A stretch of DNA of 64,000 nucleotides, taken from assembly GCA_029245395.1 (NCBI GenBank), contig JAQWPL010000008.1:22768-86767 (forward strand). Direction: 5' to 3'. The position numbers and the translations under genes were made by a program. Positions 28,427-38,615 of the stretch are shown here, one piece after another. The notes beneath the pieces are model-generated. The model was not told the origin of the DNA. It saw only the letters and a list, made by a program, of their open reading frames with translations, and did no database searches. This DNA is from Gammaproteobacteria bacterium (GTDB lineage: Bacteria > Pseudomonadota > Gammaproteobacteria > Pseudomonadales > Pseudohongiellaceae). Numbering within the stretch: the stretch's first letter is position 1; the number at the start of each line of letters is the position of its first letter.

Positions 28427-28891
28427 TTGAATATTGATCTTTTTCCTCTGATTCTATACGGCGGCATAGTGATTGCCGCTATTATCGGATTACTTGTAGC
28501 CTCTTACTTGCTGGGGCAAAAGCGCACTGATCACGCTAGTCAAGATGTCTATGAGTCTGGAGTATTACCTGTTGGCTCACCTAATATCAAAATTTCAGTC
28601 CCTTTCTACTTAACTGCAATTCTATTCATCATTTTCGATCTGGAAGCAGTTTTTCTTTTTGCTTGGGCCATTTCCATCCGCGAAGCCGGTTGGGTCGGAT
28701 TCATTGAAGTCTTCATTTTCATTGCCATTCTGGTTGCTGGCCTTATCTACCTTTGGCGTAGCGGAGCACTAGAATGGAGGACAACTCGGCAGATGGATGA
28801 TAGGCAGAGCATTAAAGGTGAGGGCGGGGTCGTCAATATTAAAAGGCTGGGCGATAAAACGTCTGAAACACCGGTTAAGGGGAGCCATTAA
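28427..28891 (+). CDS. nuoA: NADH-quinone oxidoreductase subunit A
   Basis: Small membrane subunit of complex I, 154 residues, three helices. The conserved stretch [11 protein letters not shown]...[27 protein letters not shown] includes the acidic residues in the second helix. The hydrophilic C-terminal tail of ~30 residues is longer than in the shortest homologues. The start is TTG at 28427 with AAGGTGGG about nine bases upstream; no ATG fits. It is the first gene of a complete 13-gene operon, and its stop overlaps the nuoB start by one base. Confidence 0.95.
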   Translation: MNIDLFPLILYGGIVIAAIIGLLVASYLLGQKRTDHASQDVYESGVLPVGSPNIKISVPFYLTAILFIIFDLEAVFLFAWAISIREAGWVGFIEVFIFIAILVAGLIYLWRSGALEWRTTRQMDDRQSIKGEGGVVNIKRLGDKTSETPVKGSH

Positions 28892-29586
28892 TGAGCTGGG
28901 AACTGGTTCGACCTGAAGAAGTCTCTGATCCGCGTCCAGGCATGGAACAGTTTGACGACTATATCCGTAAAAACGTCATCATGACGACGCTGGAAGACAT
29001 GGTGGCCTGGTCTCGCAAGAATTCCCTGTGGCCATTCAATTTTGGTTTGTCTTGCTGCTACGTTGAAGCAGCAACGGCAATCTCCAGCCGGCATGACATT
29101 GCAAGATTCGGTGCTGAAGTATTCCGTGCCACCCCGCGCCAGGCAGATATGATCATCATTGCTGGCACTGTGTTCAGGAAAATGGCGCCTGTAGTTCAGC
29201 GCCTGTATGAGCAAATGATGGAACCACGTTATGTCATCTGCATGGGCTCCTGTGCGAATTCCGGCGGCATGTACGATATTTATTCTGTGGTACAGGGTGT
29301 GGACAAGTTCCTACCAGTAGATGTCTATGTTTCCGGCTGTCCACCACGTCCGGAAGCGTTGCTTCAGGGTTTGGTTCTTCTCCAGGATTCTATCGGTAAA
29401 AAACGCCGCCCCGTGAGTTGGGTTATTAACGATCAGGGCGTGTATGAACGTGAAAAGGTTGAAATCCAGCGTGAAGCCAGGCTTAAAGACAGAATCAGTG
29501 CCACAGAACTGGTCAGCCCTGATGAAGTAGGGCCAAGCTATTTTGATGTAGTCAGTGGCAAGAAAAGCCCCCATGACCAGGAATAA
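28891..29586 (+). CDS. nuoB: NADH-quinone oxidoreductase subunit B
   Basis: Carries the terminal [4Fe-4S] cluster N2, which passes electrons to quinone. 231 residues. Cluster ligands are the tandem Cys pair in GLSCCYVEA, the Cys in [12 protein letters not shown], and that in [15 protein letters not shown]. The N-terminal ~50 residues and a hydrophilic C-terminus make it a longer form of the subunit. It follows nuoA without a gap. Confidence 0.96.
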   Translation: MSWELVRPEEVSDPRPGMEQFDDYIRKNVIMTTLEDMVAWSRKNSLWPFNFGLSCCYVEAATAISSRHDIARFGAEVFRATPRQADMIIIAGTVFRKMAPVVQRLYEQMMEPRYVICMGSCANSGGMYDIYSVVQGVDKFLPVDVYVSGCPPRPEALLQGLVLLQDSIGKKRRPVSWVINDQGVYEREKVEIQREARLKDRISATELVSPDEVGPSYFDVVSGKKSPHDQE

Positions 29587-29645
29587 CGAAATCGGCAATA
29601 CATCGGTTATAGCTTTTAGATAATTTGATACCAAAGAGAAGTAAT

Positions 29646-31427
29646 TTGAGCACCCCAGAAGAATCAAGCATAGAGAATCGCGCAGAACTGCCCGCAGTGA
29701 TCAATGAGCTGTATGGTAAATTCGGTGAATCCTCCTTTGTGCGCCAGCATACCGCGGAAGGCATGCCCACACTGTGGGTTGGCCGGGATAAGCTACTCGA
29801 CGTCCTGCGTTTTCTTCGGGATGACTACACCCCTCGCTTTGAGATGCTGTTGGATGTTACTGCCATTGACGAGCGGATCCGGGTTCATCGGGAAGGCCAG
29901 CCTGACAGTGCGTTCACTGTTGTCTATCACCTGATGTCCTTTTCCGGCAATTGCGATATTCGCCTGAAAGTGGCTTTGCCAGAAAATGACCAGAATATTC
30001 CTACCGTGATCTCTCTATGGCCAGCCGCTAACTGGCACGAACGTGAAATGTGGGACATGTTCGGGATCAATGTGGAAGGCCATCCTAACCTGAGCCGAAT
30101 TTACTGCCCTCCGACCTGGGTAGGCCATCCGTTGCGTAAGGAACATCCGGCCCGTGCCACTGAGATGGAACCCTATGCAATGAGCGATGAAGTTCAGGAT
30201 CGCGAGCAGGAGGCGTTGCGTTTCAGTCCGGAAGAGTGGGGCATGAGCCGCAAATCCGATACGTCAGAATATATGTTCTTGAATTTTGGTCCCAACCATC
30301 CAGCAGCCCACGGGGTTATCCGCTTTGCTCTACAGCTTGATGGTGAGTATGTAATTGATTGTGTACCAGACGTGGGCTATCACCACCGCGGTGCCGAGAA
30401 GATGGGCGAACGACAGAGCTGGCATACCTATATTCCATACACCGACCGTATCGATTATCTGGGTGGTGTCATGAATAACCTGCCGTATGTCATGGCGGTG
30501 GAAAAAATGGCGGGAATCGTTGTTCCCGACCGGGTTCAGACGATACGCGTGATGCTTTCTGAATTTTTCCGTATCTGCAGCCATTTACTTTTCTACGGCA
30601 CCTGGGCGGTTGATCTTGGCCAACTTTCACCCTTGTTCTATTGTTTTGTCGATCGCGAGAAAGCCTTCAATATTATTGAATCCATTACCGGCGGCAGAAT
30701 GCACCCAAGCTGGTTCCGTATCGGCGGTGTTGCCCAGGATCTACCCAATGGCTGGGATAAGTTGATCAGGGAATTTGTCGACTATTTCCCGGCGCGGTTG
30801 GATGAATACGACAAGATGATCATGGCTAATACCACTATCCGCCAGCGAACTCGTGGTGTGGGTGTTATGAACACTCAGGATGCTTTCGACTGGGGAATGA
30901 CTGGTCCTGCTTTGAGAGCGACTGGTCTGGAATGGGACTATCGTAAAGATCGCCCTTACAGTGGTTATGAGAATTTCGAGTTTGATGTGCCCATAGCTGT
31001 CAATGGCGATTGTTATGACAGAGCAGCGGTCCGGGTTGAAGAGATGCGCCAGAGCTGTCGTATCATCAAACAATGTCTGGAAAATATGCCTTCAGGGCCC
31101 TACAAATCAGAGCATCCTTTAACGACACCGCCAATAAAAGAAAAGAGCAAGCTGCATATCGAGACCCTTATTGACCACTTTTTGAGTGTGAGTTGGGGGC
31201 CAATCATTGATCCGACCGAAGTCTCCATGGCAATTGAAGCCACTAAAGGCATCAACATGTATTACCTGGTCAATGACGGTGGTAGCGGGGCATACCGAAC
31301 ACGAATACGCACTCCCTCTTTCATCCATATTCAGGCCGTCCCGTTCCTCAGTCGCGGACTGATGCTGGCAGACTTTACTGCCATTGTGGCTACCACTGAC
31401 TTTGTCATGGCAGACGTGGATAAATAA
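29646..31427 (+). CDS. nuoC: NADH-quinone oxidoreductase fused subunit C/D
   Basis: Peripheral-arm subunit in which NuoC and NuoD are one protein, as in E. coli and Pseudomonas. The NuoC domain (residues ~1-190) has [23 protein letters not shown]. The NuoD domain begins at about [18 protein letters not shown] and holds [20 protein letters not shown], part of the quinone cavity beside NuoB. I choose TTG 29646, giving 593 residues, because GAGAAG lies just upstream. A TTG seven codons earlier (29625) is open but has no ribosome site. No ATG is suitable. Confidence 0.93.
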   Translation: MSTPEESSIENRAELPAVINELYGKFGESSFVRQHTAEGMPTLWVGRDKLLDVLRFLRDDYTPRFEMLLDVTAIDERIRVHREGQPDSAFTVVYHLMSFSGNCDIRLKVALPENDQNIPTVISLWPAANWHEREMWDMFGINVEGHPNLSRIYCPPTWVGHPLRKEHPARATEMEPYAMSDEVQDREQEALRFSPEEWGMSRKSDTSEYMFLNFGPNHPAAHGVIRFALQLDGEYVIDCVPDVGYHHRGAEKMGERQSWHTYIPYTDRIDYLGGVMNNLPYVMAVEKMAGIVVPDRVQTIRVMLSEFFRICSHLLFYGTWAVDLGQLSPLFYCFVDREKAFNIIESITGGRMHPSWFRIGGVAQDLPNGWDKLIREFVDYFPARLDEYDKMIMANTTIRQRTRGVGVMNTQDAFDWGMTGPALRATGLEWDYRKDRPYSGYENFEFDVPIAVNGDCYDRAAVRVEEMRQSCRIIKQCLENMPSGPYKSEHPLTTPPIKEKSKLHIETLIDHFLSVSWGPIIDPTEVSMAIEATKGINMYYLVNDGGSGAYRTRIRTPSFIHIQAVPFLSRGLMLADFTAIVATTDFVMADVDK

Positions 31428-31509
31428 AATGCAAGAGACAAGAGCCAAAATACAAGTAACGGCAACTGGCCGGTCACTCGTACAAAAAGTTTGGATAGAT
31501 GCTTAAACC

Positions 31510-32043
31510 ATGAACAACATCATTGCCAGCACAGTAGTCAAAGCGCGTGAGCTGACTGCAGAAGAAATCAAAGAGATAGAGCACGAGAAGACGCACTATC
31601 CCTACACACAGGCTGTGGGTTTGGAAGCGCTGAAAATTGTGCAGAAATATCAGGGCTGGGTGTCAGATGAAAGTTTGCTCGCAGTGGCTAAATACCTTGA
31701 GATTGCTCCTGATGAACTTGAAGGCGTGGCAACTTTTTTCAATATGATATTCCGCCGTCCCGTGGGCAAGCATGTCATTTTGTTGTGCGACAGCGTGGCT
31801 TGCTGGATGTTGGGTTGTGACAGCCTTCAAGGACACATTACAAAAAACCTGGGTATCGAGTACGGCGAAACAACCAAGGACGACATGTTTACATTACTAC
31901 CGGTACCTTGCTTGGGAGCCTGTGACAAGTCACCGGTCATGATGATTGGACGCGAAACCTATACCCACCTGACCGCGGAAAAAATTGATCAGGCGATTGC
32001 CCATTACCGGGATGGTACACCGGTTGATCAGGACCTCGAATAA
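31510..32043 (+). CDS. nuoE: NADH-quinone oxidoreductase subunit E
   Basis: Thioredoxin-fold [2Fe-2S] subunit (cluster N1a) of the NADH-dehydrogenase module. 177 residues. The ligands are C-x4-C in LCDSVACWMLGC and C-x3-C in CLGACDKSPVM. A helical N-terminus carries the NuoE signature GLEALKIVQKYQGWVSDESL. The 82-bp spacer from nuoCD is purine-rich and contains CAAGAGACAAGAG. The gene ends three bases before nuoF. Confidence 0.95.
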   Translation: MNNIIASTVVKARELTAEEIKEIEHEKTHYPYTQAVGLEALKIVQKYQGWVSDESLLAVAKYLEIAPDELEGVATFFNMIFRRPVGKHVILLCDSVACWMLGCDSLQGHITKNLGIEYGETTKDDMFTLLPVPCLGACDKSPVMMIGRETYTHLTAEKIDQAIAHYRDGTPVDQDLE

Positions 32044-32046
32044 GTT

Positions 32047-33318
32047 ATGGCCACCGACAAACCATTAACAAAAAATATTGAAGAAGGAAGGGCACCTTTC
32101 AACTTCAAGAAATACACCGCCGCTGGTGGCTACGAGAGTGTCCATAAAGTAGTAAAAATGGAACCTACCGATGCAGTCGAGCTGGTTAAAAATGCAGGCC
32201 TGGGTGGTCGTGGAGGTGCTGGGTTCAATACTGGTCTGAAATGGAGTTTTGTACCTCCACCCGATGGTGGGCCGCGCTACCTGGTCATCAATGCGGACGA
32301 AATGGAGCCAGGTACATTCAAAGACCGATTGTTGATCGAAAATGATCCACATCTATTGATAGAGGGCATGATCACCACTTGTTTTGCGCTGCAGTCCAAC
32401 TGCGGTTATATCTTCCTGCGGGGGGAATACACCGACTGCGAAGAGCGGCTATTGAAAGCGATTAAAGAGGCCTATGACAACGGCATGCTGGGCAAAAACG
32501 TAGCCGGTAAAAAAGGCTTTGATCTGGATATTTATCTGCATACCAGTGCAGGTCGTTATATTTGCGGGGAAGAAACTGCTCTGCTCAATGCGCTGGAAGG
32601 CAAACGTGCTAATCCCAGAGCGAAACCGCCATTTCCACAGGTCAGTGGCTTATGGGGCAGGCCAACAGTTGTGAATAATGTTGAAACTATCTGCAATATT
32701 CCGGGCATTGTTACTCATGGGGTGGAGTGGTATCAGGCACTGGGCAAAGGTGACTATGTGGGTACCCGTATTTCCGGTGTCAGTGGCAGGGTCAACAAGC
32801 CGGGCTGCTGGGAAGTCCCTGTAGGTATCACCTTCCGTGAATTACTGGAAGATTATGCGGGCGGTATGCAGGACGGTTACGAATTAAAAGCCTTTTTGCC
32901 AGGCGGTGGTTCAACAGATTTTCTTATCCCTGAACACCTGGACTTGCCTATGGACCCTGGTTTGGTCCAGAAAGCGGGTAGCCGGCTTGGTACGTCTTTA
33001 ATTATGGTGCTCGATGACAAGACTTGTCCGGTAGGTTGTATACGCAACCTAATCAAGTTCTTTGCCCATGAAAGTTGTGGCTGGTGTACGCCCTGTCGTG
33101 ATGGCTTGCCTTGGGTTGAGCATATCCTGAACAACATGGAAGAAGGCAAGGGCAGTTTGAAAGATATTGAAATACTCGATGAAATGACCCGTTATATGGG
33201 CCCTGGAAATACTTTTTGCGCCCTGGCGCCTGGAGCGGTCGAGCCCTTGCAGAGTGGTCTGAAGTATTTCATGGGCGAATTTGAAGCACATATAAATCAT
33301 GGCTGCAGCTATAATTAA
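32047..33318 (+). CDS. nuoF: NADH-quinone oxidoreductase subunit F (NADH/FMN binding)
   Basis: Oxidises NADH via FMN and passes electrons to cluster N3. 423 residues. The NADH/FMN site is marked by GLGGRGGAGFNTGLKW and NADEMEPGTFKDR. The [4Fe-4S] ligands are ESCGWCTPCRDG and the later Cys in NTFCALAPGA. It is directly after nuoE, and a 66-bp AT-rich spacer with repeated ATTAA words precedes nuoG. Confidence 0.96.
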   Translation: MATDKPLTKNIEEGRAPFNFKKYTAAGGYESVHKVVKMEPTDAVELVKNAGLGGRGGAGFNTGLKWSFVPPPDGGPRYLVINADEMEPGTFKDRLLIENDPHLLIEGMITTCFALQSNCGYIFLRGEYTDCEERLLKAIKEAYDNGMLGKNVAGKKGFDLDIYLHTSAGRYICGEETALLNALEGKRANPRAKPPFPQVSGLWGRPTVVNNVETICNIPGIVTHGVEWYQALGKGDYVGTRISGVSGRVNKPGCWEVPVGITFRELLEDYAGGMQDGYELKAFLPGGGSTDFLIPEHLDLPMDPGLVQKAGSRLGTSLIMVLDDKTCPVGCIRNLIKFFAHESCGWCTPCRDGLPWVEHILNNMEEGKGSLKDIEILDEMTRYMGPGNTFCALAPGAVEPLQSGLKYFMGEFEAHINHGCSYN

Positions 33319-33384
33319 AGTTAAGAATTAACATTAAAAGTATAAATTAAGCATATGATAATTAACGATAAAACGGTGAAATAA

Positions 33385-36111
33385 GTGGTAAAAATTACCG
33401 TTGATGGCAAAGTCCTCGAAGTGGACGAAAACAACAACCTGCTGGAAGAAGTGCTCTCCCAAGGGGAAGATTTGCCCTATTTCTGTTGGCATCCCAGCAT
33501 GGGCTCAGTGGGTTCATGTCGTCAGTGTGCGGTCATCGAATATGCGAATGACGAAGACGAACGCGGTCGTTTGAATATGGCTTGCATGACCTCACCCCGC
33601 GAAGGTGGCCGATATTCCATAGAAAAAGCAGGTCAGTTCCGCGCGCAGGCCATCGAAAGCATCATGATCAACCACCCCCATGACTGTCCGGTCTGTGAAG
33701 AAGGTGGGGAGTGCCATCTGCAAGACATGACAGTCATGTCAGGGCATACCTACCGACGTTATGAAGGTAAGAAAAAAACCCATACCAATCAGTATCTGGG
33801 TCCTTTTATTAACCACGAAATGAACCGCTGTATTACCTGCTACCGCTGCGTACGTTATTACAATGATTATGCCGGTGGTACAGATTTTGGTCCACAGGCT
33901 TCACACGACAACACGTATTTCGGCCGTTGGCAGGAAGGCCCTCTGGAAAGTGAATTCAGTGGCAACCTCGCTGAGGTGTGCCCGACGGGTGTTTTTACCG
34001 ACAAACCCTTCGGTAAACAGTATGTCCGAAAATGGGATTTACAAACTGCACCATCCATTTGCACAGGTTGCAGTGTAGGTTGTAACACCAATCCCGGTGA
34101 GAGATACGGAACCCTACGGCGTGTAGTAAATCGCTTTAATGATGAAGTTAATGGCTACTTTCTGTGTGATCGCGGCCGTTTTGGTACCGGGTATGTCAAC
34201 AGCGACGAACGAATTACAGTCAGCATGACACGTGCTTCCAGTGATGCGGATCCTCACCTGGCCAGCCCTGATGAAGCCATGAGCCAGCTGCACGTCATGG
34301 CCGTCGATGCTATTGGTATTGGATCACCTCGCGCCTCAATGGAAGCTAATTTTGCCTTGCGCGATCTGGTTGGCAAGGACAATTTTTATGCAGGTGTTTC
34401 AGCCAATGATCTGGCAATGGGTCAGCAAATTCTGGATATCTATCGCAACCGTCCAGTGAATGTGGCCAGTATCAAGGTAATTGAAGGTTCTGATGCCGTT
34501 ATCGTGCTTGGTGAGGATGTCACCAATACCGCTGCCAGGATTGCTCTGGCACTGCGTCAGTCGGTTAAAAACCTGGGCAAAAAAATGGCCAGGGACATGA
34601 AATTACCGGATTGGCATGATGCGGCAGTTCGCCAGTTGACCATGGATCGCAAGAGCCCTCTATTTATCCTGAGCCCTCATGCCACTCGCCTGGATGATGT
34701 GGCCGCTAATGTCCATATTTCCTCAGCGGAAGAAAGTGCCAGAATTGGTTTTGCTATTGCTAATGCCATTGATAGTAGTGCCCCGGCTGTAAAAGGTCTG
34801 AGCAAGGAAGAGAAGTCACTTGTCGACACTATGGCTGATGCATTGAAAAATGCGCAACAGCCTTTGGTGGTCTGTGGTACAGGCAGTTTTAGTCCGGCAT
34901 TGATTGATGCGGCAGCTAATATTGCAACAGCTCTGCAGGATGGTGACAAAAAGGCAAACCTTGCGATGGTGGTTCCCGAAGCCAATAGTCTCGGCCTGGC
35001 ATTGTTGATGAATGGTAGTGATCAGTCACTTGATCAGGCCATGTCCCTGGTAGCTGATGGTGACGCGAAATCAGCTGTTGTGCTGGAAAACGATTTGTAT
35101 CGCAGGGCTCCTGCTGATGCCGTGGACAGCTTTGTTAATGCTCTTGATAATCTCGCCGTACTGGACAGCACGCAAACGCGTACTGGTGAGGCGGCCAACC
35201 TGGTCATTGCAGCAGGCACCTTCGCCGAATCCTCAGGCACCTTTATTAATTATGAAGCCAGGGCCCAGCATTTTTATTCGGTGTTCAAACCAAAGGACAG
35301 TATTCGCGCCAGTGTTAAATGGCTAAGCGATCAAAAACTCTCTGAAATTACCGCCGCCTGTGCAAGTAGCATTACCGATTGTGGCGGCATGGCAAACCTT
35401 ACCCCGGGAGAAGATTTCAATGTTGCTGGTATGAAAGTGCCCAGGCAGCAACATAGGTATAGCGGGCGTACCGCTATGCGCGCTGATATCAATGTCCATG
35501 AACCTAAACAGGAACAGGACGAAGACGGAATTCTCAGTTATTCCATGGAAGGCGTGCCAGCTACCCGTGATGCAACAGTATTTAACACAGCCTGGTCTGG
35601 TGGCTGGAATTCCAACCAGAGTGTTTTCAAATTCCAGAGCCATACCGGTGGTGCCTTGAAACAGGCGTCACATGGCCAGTGCCTGATTGAAAACAACAGT
35701 AAGACAAAAACCTGGAATGAGATTGAAAAAGACAATGCTCCTGAAGGCGATTTTGCAGTTTTCCCGTTGTACCACCTATTTGGCAGTGAGGAATTAACTG
35801 CTAGGACACCGGCAATACAGGAAAAAGCGACTAGCGCCTATATCGCTCTTAATGGAGACGATGCCCAGAAACTTGGTTTGCAAGCCAGTGATGGTGTTGC
35901 ACTTGAACATAATGGCTCGGTGCCCTTTATCATCCGCAGCTCAATCAAGCCCGGAACTGTAGGAGTCCCAGTAGGACTTGAAGGCGTGAACTTCAGAAAT
36001 TTACCGGATGGCATTGCTCTGGAAAAAGCCAGTAGTTGGACTGCTCCTGAAAAATGGCATGCGGCAAATATCATTGCCAGTGACCGAGCTAGTAGTGAGG
36101 GGGAGGCCTGA
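33385..36111 (+). CDS. nuoG: NADH-quinone oxidoreductase subunit G
   Basis: Largest subunit of the NADH module, 908 residues, as in E. coli. The N-terminal [2Fe-2S] ferredoxin domain has PYFCWHPSMGSVGSCRQC and a later CMTSP. The His/Cys-ligated N5 cluster is in HPHDCPVCEEGGECHLQDM. Further [4Fe-4S] ligands are in CITCYRCVRYYNDYAGG and EVCPTG, with the extra N7 cysteines in CTGCSVGCNTNPGERYG. The rest is a degenerate molybdopterin-oxidoreductase-like domain. The start is GTG at 33385 with GGTGA five bases upstream. The last base is shared with the nuoH start. Confidence 0.95.
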   Translation: MVKITVDGKVLEVDENNNLLEEVLSQGEDLPYFCWHPSMGSVGSCRQCAVIEYANDEDERGRLNMACMTSPREGGRYSIEKAGQFRAQAIESIMINHPHDCPVCEEGGECHLQDMTVMSGHTYRRYEGKKKTHTNQYLGPFINHEMNRCITCYRCVRYYNDYAGGTDFGPQASHDNTYFGRWQEGPLESEFSGNLAEVCPTGVFTDKPFGKQYVRKWDLQTAPSICTGCSVGCNTNPGERYGTLRRVVNRFNDEVNGYFLCDRGRFGTGYVNSDERITVSMTRASSDADPHLASPDEAMSQLHVMAVDAIGIGSPRASMEANFALRDLVGKDNFYAGVSANDLAMGQQILDIYRNRPVNVASIKVIEGSDAVIVLGEDVTNTAARIALALRQSVKNLGKKMARDMKLPDWHDAAVRQLTMDRKSPLFILSPHATRLDDVAANVHISSAEESARIGFAIANAIDSSAPAVKGLSKEEKSLVDTMADALKNAQQPLVVCGTGSFSPALIDAAANIATALQDGDKKANLAMVVPEANSLGLALLMNGSDQSLDQAMSLVADGDAKSAVVLENDLYRRAPADAVDSFVNALDNLAVLDSTQTRTGEAANLVIAAGTFAESSGTFINYEARAQHFYSVFKPKDSIRASVKWLSDQKLSEITAACASSITDCGGMANLTPGEDFNVAGMKVPRQQHRYSGRTAMRADINVHEPKQEQDEDGILSYSMEGVPATRDATVFNTAWSGGWNSNQSVFKFQSHTGGALKQASHGQCLIENNSKTKTWNEIEKDNAPEGDFAVFPLYHLFGSEELTARTPAIQEKATSAYIALNGDDAQKLGLQASDGVALEHNGSVPFIIRSSIKPGTVGVPVGLEGVNFRNLPDGIALEKASSWTAPEKWHAANIIASDRASSEGEA

Positions 36112-37094
36112 TGTTTAGCTTTCAGGTAGGTTCTCTACTAAACATTGCCCTGATCCTCGGAACTGTTTTGGGCGCCGCGGCTTTGTTGATCTGGGTGGAG
36201 CGTCGTCTATTGGGCTTTTTCAATGACCGCCTGGGGCCAAATAGGGTAGGCCCATTCGGTATCCTGCAATCAGTAGCTGATGTCATCAAGTTGATTACCA
36301 AGGAAGACTGGATTCCTCCCTTTGCTGACAAACTGCCGTTTGTGGTGGCACCGATAATCTTACCCATCGTCATGCTGTTGAGCTTTGCCATGATTCCTTT
36401 CGCCCCTGGCGTAGGAATTATCGATATGAATATTGGCCTGCTGTTTGTCATGGCCATGGCTGGGCTCGCAGCCTACTCGGCAATGCTGGGCGGACTGGCA
36501 TCCAACAATAAATTTGCACTACTGGGTGGATTGCGTGCTGCCGGGCAGATGATTTCCTATGAAGTTTTCCTGGGCATTTCTTTGCTTGGGGTAGTGATCC
36601 TGTCAGACAGCTTTTCATTGCGCGGAATCGTAGAAGCTCAATCTGATGGCTGGTATGTCTTCCCTCAATTCATCGGCTTCATGGTTTTCATGGTGGCCGC
36701 ATTGGCAGAATCCCACCGCTGGCCTTTTGACCTGCCCGAGGGAGAGGCTGAAATCATTTCCGGTTTCAATACAGAATATTCCGGCATGAAGTTCGGGCTC
36801 TTTTTTGTCGGGGAATATATTGGCATGTTGTTTATGGCTTGCCTGATCCCTGTACTGTTCTTTGGTGGCTGGCATGCTCCATTCGGTTTGGAATTCGGTA
36901 ATGAAATTATTTCCGGGTTGTTCTGGATGGCAGCCAAAACCTCTGTTTTTATCGGCTTTTTTGTCCTGGTAAGAGCGGCACTGGCCAGGCCCAGGTATGA
37001 CCAGTTGATGAGTTATGGCTGGCTGGTGATGCTGCCCTTGTCATTGCTCAATTTATTGATAACCGGCGCTATCGTGCTGATGCAGGGGAGCTAA
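36111..37094 (+). CDS. nuoH: NADH-quinone oxidoreductase subunit H
   Basis: Membrane subunit that lines the quinone chamber at the junction with the peripheral arm. 327 residues and about eight helices. Typical elements are [33 protein letters not shown] and the acidic loop [31 protein letters not shown]. The ATG overlaps the nuoG stop (ATGATG-type junction at 36109-36113), so translation is coupled. Confidence 0.96.
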   Translation: MFSFQVGSLLNIALILGTVLGAAALLIWVERRLLGFFNDRLGPNRVGPFGILQSVADVIKLITKEDWIPPFADKLPFVVAPIILPIVMLLSFAMIPFAPGVGIIDMNIGLLFVMAMAGLAAYSAMLGGLASNNKFALLGGLRAAGQMISYEVFLGISLLGVVILSDSFSLRGIVEAQSDGWYVFPQFIGFMVFMVAALAESHRWPFDLPEGEAEIISGFNTEYSGMKFGLFFVGEYIGMLFMACLIPVLFFGGWHAPFGLEFGNEIISGLFWMAAKTSVFIGFFVLVRAALARPRYDQLMSYGWLVMLPLSLLNLLITGAIVLMQGS

Positions 37095-37096
37095 TC

Positions 37097-37645
37097 ATGC
37101 TGAAGGGCTTGTTACATCAGTTGAATATCTATTGGTCACAAATTGTTTCTTTGTACCTAGTATTCATGCACCTGTTTCACAAGGCCGATACGGTGGAGTA
37201 TCCGGACGTTAAACCGTTCACGTTTCCGCGTTGGAGAGGACGTATCATCCTGACTCGCGATCCCGACGGTGAAGAGCGTTGTGTTGCCTGCAACCTGTGT
37301 GCTGTCGCCTGTCCGGTGGATTGTATTGCCCTGCAAAAAACCGAAGATGAAGAAGGTCGTTGGTACCCGGAGTTTTTCCGCATTAATTTTTCACGCTGCA
37401 TCATGTGCGGATTCTGCGAAGAGGCTTGTCCAACACATGCCATTCAACTGACACCTGATTTTGAGATGGCTGAATATGTCCGTCAGGACATGGTCTGGGA
37501 AAAGGAGCATATGCTGATCGACGGCACTGGCAAATATCACGACTACAATTTTTATAAGGTTGCCGGTAAGGCGATAGGTGGCAAGGGCAAGGGCGAAGCC
37601 CTGGATGAACTGCCGCCCACAGACCGCAGGAGCTTGATGCCATGA
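37097..37645 (+). CDS. nuoI: NADH-quinone oxidoreductase subunit I
   Basis: Ferredoxin-like subunit with the two [4Fe-4S] clusters N6a and N6b. 182 residues. The ligand motifs are [15 protein letters not shown] and [15 protein letters not shown], separated by the usual ~25 residues. An amphipathic N-terminal helix precedes them. The stop overlaps the nuoJ start by 4 bp. Confidence 0.96.
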   Translation: MLKGLLHQLNIYWSQIVSLYLVFMHLFHKADTVEYPDVKPFTFPRWRGRIILTRDPDGEERCVACNLCAVACPVDCIALQKTEDEEGRWYPEFFRINFSRCIMCGFCEEACPTHAIQLTPDFEMAEYVRQDMVWEKEHMLIDGTGKYHDYNFYKVAGKAIGGKGKGEALDELPPTDRRSLMP

Positions 37646-38124
37646 GCGTATTTTTTTACGGCTCGGCTATCATTGCCATTCTTGCCACACTAATGGTTAT
37701 CACCCGAACTAATATCGTGCATGCCTTGCTGTACTTCATTGTTTCATTACTGGCCATTGCCGTGATTTTTTACACCCTGGGTGCGCCTTTTGCTGCAGCC
37801 CTGGAAGTGATTGTTTATGCAGGCGCCATCATGGTGATGTTCCTGTTTGTGGTCATGATGCTGAATTTGGGGCAGGTAACGCAGGATCAGGAAAAGGCCT
37901 GGCTGGTGCCGTCCATATGGATAGGACCTTCCATTATGGCAGTGCCGCTGCTTATTGAAGTGCTCTATGCCATCAACCTCCAGCAGGAACAGATGGCGCA
38001 TACAGTAATAGGTGCGAAGGAAGTAGGGGCTTCACTATTTGGTCCCTATGTCCTGGCCGTGGAACTGGCTTCTATGTTGTTACTGGCAGGATTGGTAGGC
38101 GCTTTTCATCTGGCCAGGAAATAA
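37642..38124 (+). CDS. nuoJ: NADH-quinone oxidoreductase subunit J
   Basis: Membrane subunit of 160 residues with five helices. The third helix region [25 protein letters not shown] is the diagnostic NuoJ segment with its pi-bulge. It overlaps nuoI by 4 bp. A 48-bp purine-rich spacer precedes nuoK. Confidence 0.95.
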   Translation: MSVFFYGSAIIAILATLMVITRTNIVHALLYFIVSLLAIAVIFYTLGAPFAAALEVIVYAGAIMVMFLFVVMMLNLGQVTQDQEKAWLVPSIWIGPSIMAVPLLIEVLYAINLQQEQMAHTVIGAKEVGASLFGPYVLAVELASMLLLAGLVGAFHLARK

Positions 38125-38172
38125 TAAGATGCAAGTGGCAATAACAAAGAGATAAGCAGGAGCAATTAACTA

Positions 38173-38502
38173 ATGGAAATGCCAGCAGTAATCATGCAGA
38201 CGGTTCCTATGGAACACGGTCTTTTATTGGCTGCCATTCTCTTTATTCTCGGCCTGGTCGGAGTACTCACAAGACGTAATCTTGTGTTTATTTTGATGTC
38301 CCTGGAAATCATGCTTAATGCCACCGGCCTGGCATTCATAGTGGCGGCTTCCCGTTGGGGCCAGGTGGATGGCCAAATCATGTTTCTCATGATTTTGAGT
38401 CTGGCGGCAGCAGAAGTGGCAGTAGCACTGGGCTTGGTATTGCAACTTTTTCACAAGTACAAGACGCTGGATATCGACGTGTTGAGTGAGATGAAAGGTT
38501 AG
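38173..38502 (+). CDS. nuoK: NADH-quinone oxidoreductase subunit K
   Basis: Small antiporter-related membrane subunit, 109 residues, three helices. Both conserved helix glutamates can be seen, in [18 protein letters not shown] and [22 protein letters not shown]. The ATG at 38173 gives seven or eight residues before the usual N-terminus; ATG at 38194 or 38209 are alternatives. It is followed by a simple-sequence spacer. Confidence 0.94.
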   Translation: MEMPAVIMQTVPMEHGLLLAAILFILGLVGVLTRRNLVFILMSLEIMLNATGLAFIVAASRWGQVDGQIMFLMILSLAAAEVAVALGLVLQLFHKYKTLDIDVLSEMKG

Positions 38503-38507
38503 AAGGA

Positions 38508-38553
38508 TACAGAGATACAGGGATACAGGGATACAAGAGACAAGAGACAAGAA
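38508..38553 (+). repeat. Simple-sequence repeat between nuoK and nuoL
   Basis: The start of the nuoK-nuoL spacer consists of near-tandem units: GATACAGA, GATACAGG, GATACAGG, GATACAA, then GAGACAA, GAGACAA and GAATGG. The unit changes from 8 to 7 bp along the tract. Shorter relatives of the same purine-rich words occur in the nuoCD-nuoE and nuoJ-nuoK spacers. Confidence 0.85.
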
Positions 38554-38615
38554 TGGCGTTTGCACAATTAAATTAAACAGCAAGCAAGATACTTTTTAAA
38601 CAGAGCTAACACTAC

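Noticed and set aside
38503..38560. A CRISPR array or REP element
   Set aside because: Units are only 7-8 bp, contiguous and without spacers; this is a simple-sequence tract.
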